Shown here piece by piece: positions 45,040 through 52,829 of a stretch of 64,000 bases of DNA (position 1 is its first letter; each line of letters opens with the position of its first letter). Origin of the DNA: Propionibacteriaceae bacterium (lineage in GTDB: Bacteria; Actinomycetota; Actinomycetes; Propionibacteriales; Propionibacteriaceae); contig WQZD01000004.1 in assembly GCA_009780915.1 (NCBI GenBank), positions 78,738-142,737 of the forward strand. Reading direction: 5' to 3'. A model generated the notes under the pieces. The model was not told the origin of the DNA. It worked only from the letters and a program-made list of their open reading frames with translations, and did not search any database. The position numbers and the translations under genes are program-made.

Positions 45040-45161
45040 GTGTGCGTGGTAGGAGGGCGTATCCGTTGGTGGTGCGGTGGTGGCACAGGTTGGTGTCGCC
45101 TGAGGTTGCGTGTGTGCCGAAGCATAACAGGTTGCGGAGGGTGGTGACTCGTCGTGGCTGA
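45036..45161 (+). CDS. 41-aa basic phage peptide
   Basis: GTG start overlaps the previous stop (GTGA) and the ORF ends inside the exonuclease start. VSVRGRRAYPLVVRWWHRLVS..RLRRVVTRRG: strongly basic with paired Trp. Support is tight packing and strand G/T bias only. Confidence 0.4.
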   Translation: MSVRGRRAYPLVVRWWHRLVSPEVACVPKHNRLRRVVTRRG

Positions 45162-46152
45162 GGCTGTGTTGCGCACTGTGAATGGTGTGGTGTTGCCTGC
45201 GTCCAGTGGGTTCGCGTTGGGGTTCGATGAGGAGACGTATCACACGGGGACGATCGTTGAGGACATGGAGACTGGTTTCGTTGTGGGGTCGTTGTCGACT
45301 TCTGGGGCGAAGCATTTGTTGGAGCCTGAGTCTCCGGCGCATTTCCGTGCTGAGTTGGAGAAGGAGTGGGCGGAGAATCGTGCGTTCGATCTGGGGCATG
45401 CGGCGCATTTGAATGTGTTGGGTGTGGGTGCACCTGTGCGTGTGGTTCCTACTCAGGGGTGGATGACCTTGACGGGGAAACCGGCTGAGCGTGATGGGTG
45501 GGTGACGAAGGAGGCGAAGGACGCTGTCGCGGCTGTGCGTGCTGAGGGGTTGACTCCGATCACACCGCAGGAGGCGCGTGACATTGAGCGGATGACGGAG
45601 GCGATTCTGGCGAACACGGAGGCCGCCGAGTTGTTGACCGAGTCTGGTCATTCTGAGGTGTCGATGTGGGCGCGTGACCCTGTGGTGGGGGTGTGGTTGC
45701 GTGGCCGTGCGGATAGGTGGAACACCGAACGGAACGTGTTGGTGGATTATAAGACGACGGGGAAGTTGGCGTCGCCGAGTGTGGTTCGGAAGACGATCTG
45801 GGATTTCCATTACGAGTTGCAGCACGAGTGGTATTTGTTTCTGGCTGAGGCTGTGGGCATGCGTGTGGAGGATTTCCTGTTCATTTTCCAGGAGAAGAAT
45901 CCCCCGTACGCGGTGTCGGTGGTCCGGTTGGACGAGGAGTACCGGCGTATCGGTCGGACGGAGATGCGTCACGTGATCGACACGTACGCGGCGTGTATGG
46001 AGTCTGGTGTGTGGCCAGCGTACGAGCAGCAGGGCATAGTGACGGTTAGTCCACCGTCGTATGCGATGCGTGACGTGTTTCCGAGTGTGGCACCTGGTGT
46101 GGTGTCCCCAGAGTTCGAGGCGGAACTGGCCATGTGGGCCGGTTCCCACTAA
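45154..46152 (+). CDS. RecE-like PD-(D/E)XK exonuclease
   Basis: 332 residues. GHAAHL (His about 82), GRADRW (Asp 187), DYKTTG (Asp 198, Lys 200) and the downstream YELQHEWYLF are the RecB/RecE-type nuclease motifs (DUF3799/PDDEXK_1). Paired with RecT directly downstream, it forms the phage single-strand annealing recombination system: the nuclease resects ends and RecT anneals. GTG start at 45154. Confidence 0.85.
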   Translation: MAEAVLRTVNGVVLPASSGFALGFDEETYHTGTIVEDMETGFVVGSLSTSGAKHLLEPESPAHFRAELEKEWAENRAFDLGHAAHLNVLGVGAPVRVVPTQGWMTLTGKPAERDGWVTKEAKDAVAAVRAEGLTPITPQEARDIERMTEAILANTEAAELLTESGHSEVSMWARDPVVGVWLRGRADRWNTERNVLVDYKTTGKLASPSVVRKTIWDFHYELQHEWYLFLAEAVGMRVEDFLFIFQEKNPPYAVSVVRLDEEYRRIGRTEMRHVIDTYAACMESGVWPAYEQQGIVTVSPPSYAMRDVFPSVAPGVVSPEFEAELAMWAGSH

Positions 46153-46182
46153 CCAACAATCAAGAAAGAGAGTGTGTTTCCT

Positions 46183-47304
46183 ATGGGAACGGATGTGGAG
46201 AAGAAGACGTTCACGCCGGAGTCGTTCATCATGGCGTATGGCGAGTCGATCACGAGCGTGTTGCCGAGCCATGTGACGCCGAAGCAGTGGTTGGCTGTGG
46301 CGTTGGACGCTGTGAAGAAAGACCCGAACGTGTACCAGGCCGCGTTGAACGACATGCGGGCGTTCACGGTGGCGTTGCGTGGCGCGGCGAGGATGGGGTT
46401 GGAGCCTGGGACGGAGCAGTTCTACCTGGTGCCGTTCTCCCCGACGAAGGGTGCCCCGAGGATCATTCAGGGCATCGCCGGGTATCAGGGTTTGGTGGAG
46501 CTCATGTACAGGGCTGGCGCGGTGAAGACCGTGAAGGCCGAGGTCGTGTACGCCAATGACGTGTTCGAGTACACGCCGTCTGATGATGTGCCACGTCACA
46601 CGGTGGAGTGGTTCCAGCCTCGTGGGGAGGTGGTGGGCGCGTACGCGTACGCGGTCATGGACGGTGGCGCTGTGTCGAAGGTCGTGATGGTCGGGCCACG
46701 GGAGATCGAGTCCGCGAGGTCACGGTCGGCGTCCGCCAGGTCGTCGTATTCGCCGTGGGCGAAGGACTACGCGTCGATGGTGTTGAAGACCGCTGTTCGC
46801 CAGTTGGCGAAGTGGGTGCCGACTTCGGCGGAGTATCGCAGGGCTGGGTTGCGTGCGGCGCAAGACGTGTGGGACGAACGGTTGGCGAACGCCGCCGACC
46901 GTGCCGATTTGGACGCCGTCGCCGAGGTGTTCCCCGGTTGTGTGGTGGACCCGTTGACTGGGGAGATCGAGTTCGATGTGGTGGACGGTGAGATCGTGAA
47001 TGACGCGCCGCCGGTTGGTCCTTCTGGTGGGCGCACTGTGGGGGGTGGTGTGCCTGGTGGAGTAGCGACACAGGCACCACCCACACAGGCTGTGCGTGGG
47101 TTGGCCACGGAGCAGCAGGTCAGGCAGATCACCGCGTTGGGCGACCGGTTGGGCATGGACGACGCGGCGTTGGTGCGGTTCAGTGTCGCGGTGGTGCGGA
47201 CCACGATCAAGGACATCACCCAGTTGGGGAAGACGGAGGCCGCCCGTGTGATCGCGGCCCTGGAGAAGACTGACCCTGCTGACGGTGGAATGCAGCACGG
47301 GTAA
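46183..47304 (+). CDS. recT: RecT single-strand annealing protein
   Basis: About 373 residues. SVLPSHVTPKQWLAVALDAVKKDPNV, LRGAARMGLEPGTEQFYLVPF, IQGIAGYQGLVELMYRAGAV and SPWAKDYASMVLKTAVRQLAKWVP are strong RecT-family signatures. The C-terminal part adds a Gly/Pro linker and a helical tail (ATEQQVRQITALGDRLGMDD) longer than minimal RecT. Start ATG 46183 follows GAAAGAGAG. Confidence 0.93.
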   Translation: MGTDVEKKTFTPESFIMAYGESITSVLPSHVTPKQWLAVALDAVKKDPNVYQAALNDMRAFTVALRGAARMGLEPGTEQFYLVPFSPTKGAPRIIQGIAGYQGLVELMYRAGAVKTVKAEVVYANDVFEYTPSDDVPRHTVEWFQPRGEVVGAYAYAVMDGGAVSKVVMVGPREIESARSRSASARSSYSPWAKDYASMVLKTAVRQLAKWVPTSAEYRRAGLRAAQDVWDERLANAADRADLDAVAEVFPGCVVDPLTGEIEFDVVDGEIVNDAPPVGPSGGRTVGGGVPGGVATQAPPTQAVRGLATEQQVRQITALGDRLGMDDAALVRFSVAVVRTTIKDITQLGKTEAARVIAALEKTDPADGGMQHG

Positions 47305-47311
47305 CACAGGT

Positions 47312-47350
47312 GTGGGCTGGCCGCTTTGTTCCGTTTCCCGGCCAGCCCAC
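47312..47350. terminator. 12-bp perfect hairpin between recT and the MazG-like gene
   Basis: GTGGGCTGGCCG (47312-47323) pairs perfectly with CGGCCAGCCCAC (47339-47350), loop 15 nt. No T tract follows in either direction, so it may be a processing or stability hairpin inside the operon. Confidence 0.5.
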
Positions 47351-47375
47351 GCCACACCACAGAAAGGACACACGT

Positions 47376-47708
47376 ATGGACACGAGACTCGCCACCATCA
47401 CTGGTCAACAGTTGTTGTACAAGTGGTTGACGGTGTACCGGTCTGTCACTAAAACCCCACCGAAGCTGAAGCTCCAGGAAGAGGTTGACGAGTTCCACGC
47501 CGAGACAACCCGGCATGGACGCCTGCGGGAAGGCGCGGATGTGATCATCGTCGTGCTGACGCAACTCACGATGGATGGGTGGACGGCCAACGATGTGATC
47601 ACAGCCGTCACACGGAAACTACGAACCAATATCACTCGTCGGTGGGTGGTGGCTGAGGATGGGAACATCCATCACGTGCCAGACCACACCACAGGAAGGA
47701 CACAATAA
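47376..47708 (+). CDS. MazG-like nucleotide pyrophosphohydrolase
   Basis: 110 residues. LQEEVDEFHAET and GRLREGADVIIVVLTQL fit the E-x-x-E-12-28-E-x-x-D metal-binding helices of the all-alpha NTP pyrophosphatase superfamily. Phage MazG-type proteins reduce (p)ppGpp or cleanse the nucleotide pool during infection. AGAAAGGACAC precedes ATG 47376. Confidence 0.7.
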   Translation: MDTRLATITGQQLLYKWLTVYRSVTKTPPKLKLQEEVDEFHAETTRHGRLREGADVIIVVLTQLTMDGWTANDVITAVTRKLRTNITRRWVVAEDGNIHHVPDHTTGRTQ

Positions 47709-48109
47709 TGACGAACAGTGACATCGTGTCGCGTGAGCGAGTCGGGCTCACCACTATCGGCATCCAAAACGCTGTGCGCACATGGTTGTCCGACATCATC
47801 GCCCGGCATCGTTTCGACACGACACCAGATGACATGCTCAAGTACTTGTTCTGGCGTGGCGCTGACCCGTTCACAGACATCGACGACGTTGGCGTTGACG
47901 CGACCTATGAGGCTGTGCTGTTGACGGGGTGCATGGTGTATCGGGCGACTTTCACGAGCGGAATGCGTTGGTCCGCTGATGACATGCGTGCCTCGATCGA
48001 GGTGGAGCACGACTCACGGTTGCGGGACTGCCCGTGCGAGGACTGCGAGCAGTCCAGGGAAGAATCACGCGCCCTCGTGCGTGAAGAGATGATGGGGATG
48101 CACGCATGA
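47708..48109 (+). CDS. Phage protein of unknown function with C-terminal Cys cluster
   Basis: 133 residues; RLRDCPCEDCEQ near the end may bind metal. No other motif recognised. AGGAAGGACAC precedes the ATG, a ribosome site repeated at several genes of this operon. Overlaps the next gene by 4 bp. Confidence 0.5.
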   Translation: MTNSDIVSRERVGLTTIGIQNAVRTWLSDIIARHRFDTTPDDMLKYLFWRGADPFTDIDDVGVDATYEAVLLTGCMVYRATFTSGMRWSADDMRASIEVEHDSRLRDCPCEDCEQSREESRALVREEMMGMHA

Positions 48110-48261
48110 CACGCGGCGGACGGGTGAAGTGTCGTGTGTGTGGGGCTCGTGGGACGGTGTTCAACCCGAACACGGGTGAGAGGGTGGCGTGTTACGCATG
48201 CCGGGGGCCGTGGCCGAAACCGGCCACAGTGAAACAACAACAGAAACAAGAAAGGAAATGA
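48106..48261 (+). CDS. 51-aa zinc-ribbon peptide
   Basis: MTRGGRVKCRVCGARGTVF..GERVACYACRGP..: two CxxC pairs about 17 residues apart, then a Lys/Gln-rich tail. ATGA overlap with the upstream gene and a TGA overlapping the next start region support translation. Confidence 0.55.
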   Translation: MTRGGRVKCRVCGARGTVFNPNTGERVACYACRGPWPKPATVKQQQKQERK

Positions 48262-48263
48262 TG

Positions 48264-48545
48264 ATGGTTATTGATGGTGTGGAGTATGTGCGTGCTGAAG
48301 AGGTCACGTCGCGCACGGATCATGTGTGTGTGATCGCGTCGAACGGGTGGATTTTCGAGGGTTGGAAAACCAGCGACGATTCTCCTCATGTGCGTTTGGT
48401 GAATGCGAATGTCGTGCGGTCGTGGAGCAACGGTCTGGGGATCGGCGGTCTCGCCGACCCGGAGCACAAAGACGAATACACGCTTGACAAGATCGGTTCC
48501 ATCACCGTGCGTGACGTGATCGCGGAAATCGACCTCCGGTGGTGA
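48264..48545 (+). CDS. Phage protein of unknown function
   Basis: 93 residues from MVIDGVEYVRAEEV; beta-rich appearance (VCVIASNGWIFEGWKT, HVRLVNANVVRSW). GAAAGGAA lies about 7 bp before this ATG; ATGs at 48258 and 48261 are also in frame. No family recognised. Confidence 0.5.
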   Translation: MVIDGVEYVRAEEVTSRTDHVCVIASNGWIFEGWKTSDDSPHVRLVNANVVRSWSNGLGIGGLADPEHKDEYTLDKIGSITVRDVIAEIDLRW

Positions 48546-48808
48546 CAGAAGTGAACGCCACCAGGTACGGAGACGGAGACGGAGACGGAGACGGAGACGG
48601 GCACGGGGATGGGTCCTGGTACGGAAATGGAGACGGAGACGGGCACGGGCACGGGTGCGCGTACGGGTACGGGCACGGAGACGGGCACGGGGATGGGTAC
48701 TGGAATGGAGACGGAGACGGGAACGGGTGCGGGTACGGGCACGGGCACGGAGACGGGAACCAAGCAGAACATGGCTATTACGACATGGAGAAGGTGGCGG
48801 TCTGGTGA
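48542..48808 (+). CDS. Gly-Asp/His/Tyr repeat protein encoded by a hexanucleotide tandem repeat
   Basis: 88 residues, almost entirely G-D-G, G-H-G and G-Y-G repeats (YGDGDGDGDGDGHGDG at the start, NQAEHGYYDMEKVAVW at the end). The DNA (about 48564-48762) is a run of GGAGAC/GGGCAC/GGTACG hexamers with point variants. GTG start overlaps the upstream stop and the frame stays open across the repeat. Asp-Gly repeats could bind calcium, and His/Tyr-Gly could bind other metals. Function unknown. Confidence 0.5.
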   Translation: MTEVNATRYGDGDGDGDGDGHGDGSWYGNGDGDGHGHGCAYGYGHGDGHGDGYWNGDGDGNGCGYGHGHGDGNQAEHGYYDMEKVAVW

Positions 48809-48831
48809 CCACCACAGGAAGGAAAACAACA

Positions 48832-49479
48832 ATGGAAACACGATTGCGAGATGAGACTGTCCGTGAAGCCGTGGAACCGCAGAACAGTGACCAACTGTCA
48901 CCTGGGTTGTTGCCTCATGAGCGTGAGTTCTGGTCGTGGATGCGCCACCACACGCAAACCGAGTGTCGCTCGGTGGAGCGGTGTGTGATCCATAATCCCA
49001 CTGACCATCACATGCGACGGTGGACGCTGAGATGGCGGTGGGACCGTGGCATTGTGGAGCGTATCTGCCCACATGGTGTCGGCCACCCAGACCCTGACCA
49101 ACTCGACCGTCCCGGATATGCGACGTTCCGACACGGTTGCGACGGGTGCTGTGGGATCGATAACGATATATCGACGTGGGATGAGTGCATGCAGGAGGAA
49201 TACACCTGGAACGACACGACGTTGGACGAGGCTGTCCAGGCGGTCAAGGAGATTCGCCACGCGAAGACAATGGCCACGGTGATCGCGAAAGACCATGATG
49301 TCATGTTCTATTCGCACGGTGGTGACGAGTGGGGTGCCGAGTGTCTGTGGTGCGGCTGGAAGGCGGATGGTGTCACTGGTGGATCACGATCTGACTTCGT
49401 GAGACTGAAGAACCGTGAGCATGCCGCCTACGTGGCACTGACAACTACCAAGAATATCTATAGTACGGAGGTCGTGTGA
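48832..49479 (+). CDS. Cys/His-rich phage protein of unknown function
   Basis: 215 residues. CPHGVGHPD, HGCDGCCGIDND and a C-terminal CLWCGWK suggest metal binding. Middle segment TLDEAVQAVKEIRHAKTM is helical. AGGAAGGAAAAC precedes ATG 48832. Overlaps the next gene by one base. Confidence 0.5.
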   Translation: METRLRDETVREAVEPQNSDQLSPGLLPHEREFWSWMRHHTQTECRSVERCVIHNPTDHHMRRWTLRWRWDRGIVERICPHGVGHPDPDQLDRPGYATFRHGCDGCCGIDNDISTWDECMQEEYTWNDTTLDEAVQAVKEIRHAKTMATVIAKDHDVMFYSHGGDEWGAECLWCGWKADGVTGGSRSDFVRLKNREHAAYVALTTTKNIYSTEVV

Positions 49480-49607
49480 TGGAACGCAATGTGATCACTT
49501 ACACGGGGTGTGGTGGGTTCGCTGTCGCCGTCATCGTGTCTGTGGCCGTGTCCAGTGTCCTCGTGTGGGCAGTGGTGAAGATCGTGTGCTGGCTGGTGAC
49601 GAAATGA
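49479..49607 (+). CDS. 42-aa single-span membrane peptide
   Basis: MERNVITYTGCGGFAVAVIVSVAVSSVLVWAVVKIVCWLVTK: one hydrophobic segment and a Lys end. ATG overlaps the upstream TGA by one base (TGATG). Unknown role. Confidence 0.5.
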   Translation: MERNVITYTGCGGFAVAVIVSVAVSSVLVWAVVKIVCWLVTK

Positions 49608-49681
49608 GCACGATGGCGGCGACAGCGAACCCACAGCACAACAAAACACACAACACAAGACAAACATTGAAGGGAAGAACC

Positions 49682-49876
49682 ATGGGCACCACTGATGACC
49701 TGATGGCGGAACTGGAGGAACTACGGTCCTACCGTAGCCTCGCGGAACTGGAGTTGGAGGAATACCGAAACTCCATCAGTGACAGCAACCACGACATCGC
49801 CAAGATGAGGGAAGTCATCGAATTCGCGTACTACGCGCTCGATGGCGTCTTCAAACGATTAGTGGAGTGGCTGTGA
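49682..49876 (+). CDS. Small acidic coiled-coil phage protein
   Basis: 64 residues: LMAELEELRSYRSLAELELEEY has Leu/Glu heptads, then helical IAKMREVIEFAYYAL. ATG 49682 follows GAAGGGAAG; an in-frame ATG at 49604 overlaps the upstream stop and would add a polar stretch. Unknown. Confidence 0.45.
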   Translation: MGTTDDLMAELEELRSYRSLAELELEEYRNSISDSNHDIAKMREVIEFAYYALDGVFKRLVEWL

Positions 49877-50256
49877 GCACGACAACACAGGCGATCCGGC
49901 GTTTGGCTGAGCAGGCTGGCCACCTCGCTCACAGGAGCGGAGACCACAAACTTGCGGGGTTCTTCGCCCTCGTGGAATTCGATCAGATTCCCGACCCGCT
50001 CACTGTTGACATGGTTCTGCGTGTCGTGGTGTCGCGGTTCGGTGTGTCCAGCGAGATGGGGAGACTCTGCCGAGCCATGCGGTCACTACTCACTGGACCC
50101 ATGGGCGAGCCACAACACCACAAACAACAGCACAACAAGAATGACATTAAACAGACGGGTGCGTCCACGCCGAGCGACTTCGAGAGACGATTTAACGTCT
50201 TCAAGGACGCGTGGTTCAGGCACATGGAAAGGACTGACTATGGGCAGGATGTGTGA
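49873..50256 (+). CDS. Phage protein of unknown function
   Basis: 127 residues from a GTGA-overlapping start. Helical N-terminus (TQAIRRLAEQAGHLAHR), LVEFDQIPDPLTVDMVLRVVVSRFGVSS, a His/Gln/Asn-rich linker and a basic C-terminus. No motif recognised. Confidence 0.45.
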   Translation: MSTTTQAIRRLAEQAGHLAHRSGDHKLAGFFALVEFDQIPDPLTVDMVLRVVVSRFGVSSEMGRLCRAMRSLLTGPMGEPQHHKQQHNKNDIKQTGASTPSDFERRFNVFKDAWFRHMERTDYGQDV

Positions 50257-50395
50257 CACGGTGATCGTGCTAGAGGAAGCACTCGCCGATCTGCGCACAG
50301 GAATCCAGGAACTCGTGGACGATCTACGAGCCACCAACCCGAAACATGGTGGGGCTGTGGAGGCTCTCATCGACAGACTGGAGGACCTGCTATGA
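50240..50395 (+). CDS. 51-aa acidic helical peptide
   Basis: MGRMCDTVIVLEEALADLRTGIQELVDDLRATN..: amphipathic helices. Overlaps the previous gene by 17 bp and the next by 4 bp, consistent with the compact operon. Confidence 0.4.
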   Translation: MGRMCDTVIVLEEALADLRTGIQELVDDLRATNPKHGGAVEALIDRLEDLL

Positions 50396-50865
50396 GTGGG
50401 AAGATCGTGTGCGCCAAGTGCCACGAGACACGCGCATACGTCGCAAGGTCGTTGTGTCGCTCATGTCACAACGAGCTACGTATGGAAGGACGCCTTGATG
50501 AATACCCGACACTGCGTCGGGTCGTCAAGCATCGCAGGGGCAATGGTGAGACGGTCGTGTGCGACATGATCGACGCTGTTCGGGACCTTGGCATCACGGA
50601 CGTTCGTTTCCTGGTCGCTGACGCCGGATACGCGGACAACCCTAAGTCGCTGGCGAAACTCCTTGGAAGGATCGCACTCGAAGCCAAGGGCTACATCACC
50701 GGGAAGCCCGTGGGACAACGGGTTTCAGACCGTGTGGAACGCCTCATCTTCCACTTCCATGGGTCGTTGGACGGCACAGAGCTCGTCCAGTTCCTCTACG
50801 ACCAGGGGAACGCTGTGAGCAGGTTCGCGACCGTTCACCGCAACGAACAGAGGAGCCACGGATGA
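50392..50865 (+). CDS. Phage protein with N-terminal zinc finger
   Basis: 157 residues. CAKCHETRAYVARSLCRSC at 7-25 is a CxxC...CxxC finger; the rest (VVCDMIDAVRDLGITDVRFLVADAG, LAKLLGRIALEAKGY) is alpha/beta or helical with no family recognised. ATGA overlap on both sides. Confidence 0.5.
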   Translation: MSGKIVCAKCHETRAYVARSLCRSCHNELRMEGRLDEYPTLRRVVKHRRGNGETVVCDMIDAVRDLGITDVRFLVADAGYADNPKSLAKLLGRIALEAKGYITGKPVGQRVSDRVERLIFHFHGSLDGTELVQFLYDQGNAVSRFATVHRNEQRSHG

Positions 50866-51038
50866 CTGTGAGACGCACGGACCAGATCGCACGGGAGTAC
50901 ACGTGTGCGATATGCGCCCAAGCCATCACCTATGTGCCTGTGAAGGGAGTGCCGGTGATCGCGTTGGCGCTTCAGGACGGGTGGCGGAGAACGACCTATG
51001 GGTGGACGTGCCCTGTGTGTGCGAAGGGGTTGAAATGA
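50862..51038 (+). CDS. 58-aa zinc-ribbon peptide
   Basis: MTVRRTDQIAREYTCAICAQ..GWTCPVCAKGLK: two CxxC pairs over about 35 residues. Overlaps the neighbours by 4 bp on each side. Confidence 0.5.
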   Translation: MTVRRTDQIAREYTCAICAQAITYVPVKGVPVIALALQDGWRRTTYGWTCPVCAKGLK

Positions 51039-52003
51039 CGACGCTACGGGCACCGTTCGCGTACATGGGTGGGAAGATCGGTGCCGCCCAACAGGTGTGG
51101 GGCCTCTTCGGTGACCCCAAGGCCTATGTGGAGCCGTTTTGTGGATCCGCAGGTGTCCTGCTGAACCGTCCCGGTGGTGGACGCGGCAGAACCGAGATTC
51201 TCAACGACATGGACGGGTGGTTAGTGAACGCCTGGAGGGCGATCACCCACGACCCCGAGCAGGTCGCACGGTTATGCCGCGAACCACTCATGGAGACGAA
51301 TTACCACGCGAGGCGTGCATGGTTGCATGACCACCGTGACCAAACGTTGACCACCTGGTTGGAAGGCCACCCGTTGCATTACGACACGGTGACAGCAGCG
51401 TGGTGGATCACCGCACAGTCCTGGTCGATTGGTGACCCGTTCGAGAAGGGACCGTGGAACCTCCACCAGGACCACCTGGTGAGAACAGGCGACTCGGGCA
51501 CGGGGTTGACGAGGAAACTCCCGAACATCACCAGATCAGGTGGTGTCTACTCCAAGAGCATGGACACCGTCGCGTGGTTGCGTGCCTTGGCAGACAGGCT
51601 CACAGGTGTCATCGTGATGTGCGGCGACTGGACACGTGTGGTGAAACCCAGTCTCATCGACCGTGACACCGCCGTTTTCCTCGACCCTCCCTACCAACAG
51701 GGTGGCGAACGGTACGCGCATGGGTCCACCACGATCAGCGACGACGTGCGCCAATGGTGCGTCCAGCACACCGACCACACGATCATCCTATGCGGGTATC
51801 ACACTGATCACGACGAACTCCTGGACCATGGTTGGGCACGTGTCCCGGCCAAGACATGGCAGTCCGGTCGTGGAAAAAACAGGACAGTCACGGGGCGGGA
51901 AGTCATGTGGATCAGTCCGACACTCGCCACAGGAACACACCTACTTAACACACACGCGGGCGCGCACGCGCACGCGCGCGAGAACACTGAAAGGGACGAA
52001 TAA
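51035..52003 (+). CDS. Dam-type DNA adenine methyltransferase (D12 class)
   Basis: 322 residues. N-terminal YMGGK and VEPFCGSAGVLLNRP form the AdoMet site, and FLDPPY (DPPY at 217-220) is the N6-adenine catalytic motif. The order of motifs matches the Dam/DpnIIA alpha class. Phage solitary methylases protect phage DNA from host restriction or mark replication. The last residues are a low-complexity His/Ala run (AGAHAHAREN) from a CGCG-rich DNA stretch. No partner nuclease is seen. Confidence 0.88.
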   Translation: MTTLRAPFAYMGGKIGAAQQVWGLFGDPKAYVEPFCGSAGVLLNRPGGGRGRTEILNDMDGWLVNAWRAITHDPEQVARLCREPLMETNYHARRAWLHDHRDQTLTTWLEGHPLHYDTVTAAWWITAQSWSIGDPFEKGPWNLHQDHLVRTGDSGTGLTRKLPNITRSGGVYSKSMDTVAWLRALADRLTGVIVMCGDWTRVVKPSLIDRDTAVFLDPPYQQGGERYAHGSTTISDDVRQWCVQHTDHTIILCGYHTDHDELLDHGWARVPAKTWQSGRGKNRTVTGREVMWISPTLATGTHLLNTHAGAHAHARENTERDE

Positions 52004-52004
52004 C

Positions 52005-52421
52005 ATGGCGAAGAGAATCACTACGCTGTTCCAACCAATCGACCCGAAGATCATGGATGACCCAGACATCGCCAAAGCTGGCGCAATGGCTGAGTTCCTG
52101 TACATTCGCGGTCTTCTATACATTCGACGATGCCAACGTGACGGGACGATCCCTAAACGGGCGCTCCTCGATGTCAGCGACGGCATTCCAGGCGCTCAGA
52201 AGCACGTCAATGCCTTGGTTAAGACTGGGCTATGGGTCGATGATGGGCAAGCATGGTCGGTCAGGAACTGGGAGAAGTGGAACTGCACGCAATCCGAGAT
52301 CGCTGACATCAAGCAGCACAGGCGCGACGCAGGCCGTCTCGGTGGCCATAAATCGAAGCATTCTGAACAGAATCCATCACCATCATGCGAGTATTGCAAA
52401 GAATCAGGATGGTTGTCGTGA
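52005..52421 (+). CDS. Phage replication-initiation-type winged-helix protein
   Basis: 138 residues: MAKRITTLFQPIDPKIMDDPDIAKAG, LYIRGLLYIRRCQRDGTIPKRALLDV, LVKTGLWVDDGQAWSVRNWEKWN and AGRLGGHKSKH resemble N-terminal domains of phage replisome organisers. It ends with an unused CxxC (CEYCKESGWL). No helicase or primase domain follows in frame. The repeat array at 52428 starts right after, which fits an initiator next to its origin. Confidence 0.6.
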   Translation: MAKRITTLFQPIDPKIMDDPDIAKAGAMAEFLYIRGLLYIRRCQRDGTIPKRALLDVSDGIPGAQKHVNALVKTGLWVDDGQAWSVRNWEKWNCTQSEIADIKQHRRDAGRLGGHKSKHSEQNPSPSCEYCKESGWLS

Positions 52422-52762
52422 AATCCAAGCAAAATCCAAGCACTTGCTTGACCACTTGCTTAAGCAGGTGCTTGACCATGTGCTTAAGCAAGTGGTCAAG
52501 CAAAATTCAAGCAAGTGGTCAAGCAAACCTCAAGCAGCACCTCAAGCACATGGTCAAGCACCTGCCCAAGCAACTGCCCAAGCAAAATTCAAGCAAACCT
52601 CAACCTAAAGAGAAAGAGAAAGAGAAAGAGAAACCAGAGGTTATAAATAACCTCTTGCCAAGCTCCGCTTGGAACGTTGCGTTCACGGCGAAGCCGCAAA
52701 CGCTAATTCAACGCTGCCGCAATTTTTTCTTTGGCCGGGAGGAACTTGAGTTGATTCTTTAG
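52409..52762 (+). CDS. Low-complexity ORF spanning the CAAGCA repeat array
   Basis: About 117 residues, overlapping the previous gene's end. Codes Lys/Gln/Ser/Pro-rich sequence over the repeats, a KEKEKEKEK run, then FTAKPQTLIQRCRNFFFGREELELIL. It could be a real origin-spanning protein, as in lambda O-like genes, or an accident of the repeats. I see no motif. Confidence 0.3.
   Translation: MVVVKSKQNPSTCLTTCLSRCLTMCLSKWSSKIQASGQANLKQHLKHMVKHLPKQLPKQNSSKPQPKEKEKEKEKPEVINNLLPSSAWNVAFTAKPQTLIQRCRNFFFGREELELIL
52428..52600. repeat. Phased CAAGCA iteron-like array, candidate replication origin
   Basis: At least nine CAAGCA cores run in tandem 11-12 bp apart (CAAGCAAAATT, CAAGCAAGTGGT, CAAGCAAACCT, CAAGCAGCACCT and so on). 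Inverted TGCTTG copies lie at the left end (52443-52487), so about one site faces each helical turn. It follows the initiator-like gene. Known: lambdoid and many other phages place origin iterons within or beside their initiator gene. Confidence 0.6.
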
Positions 52763-52829
52763 CCAGACAATGGAATCGGAAACGGGAAACAACGATTTTC
52801 ACACCACGGACGAGAAAAAGGCAACAACC

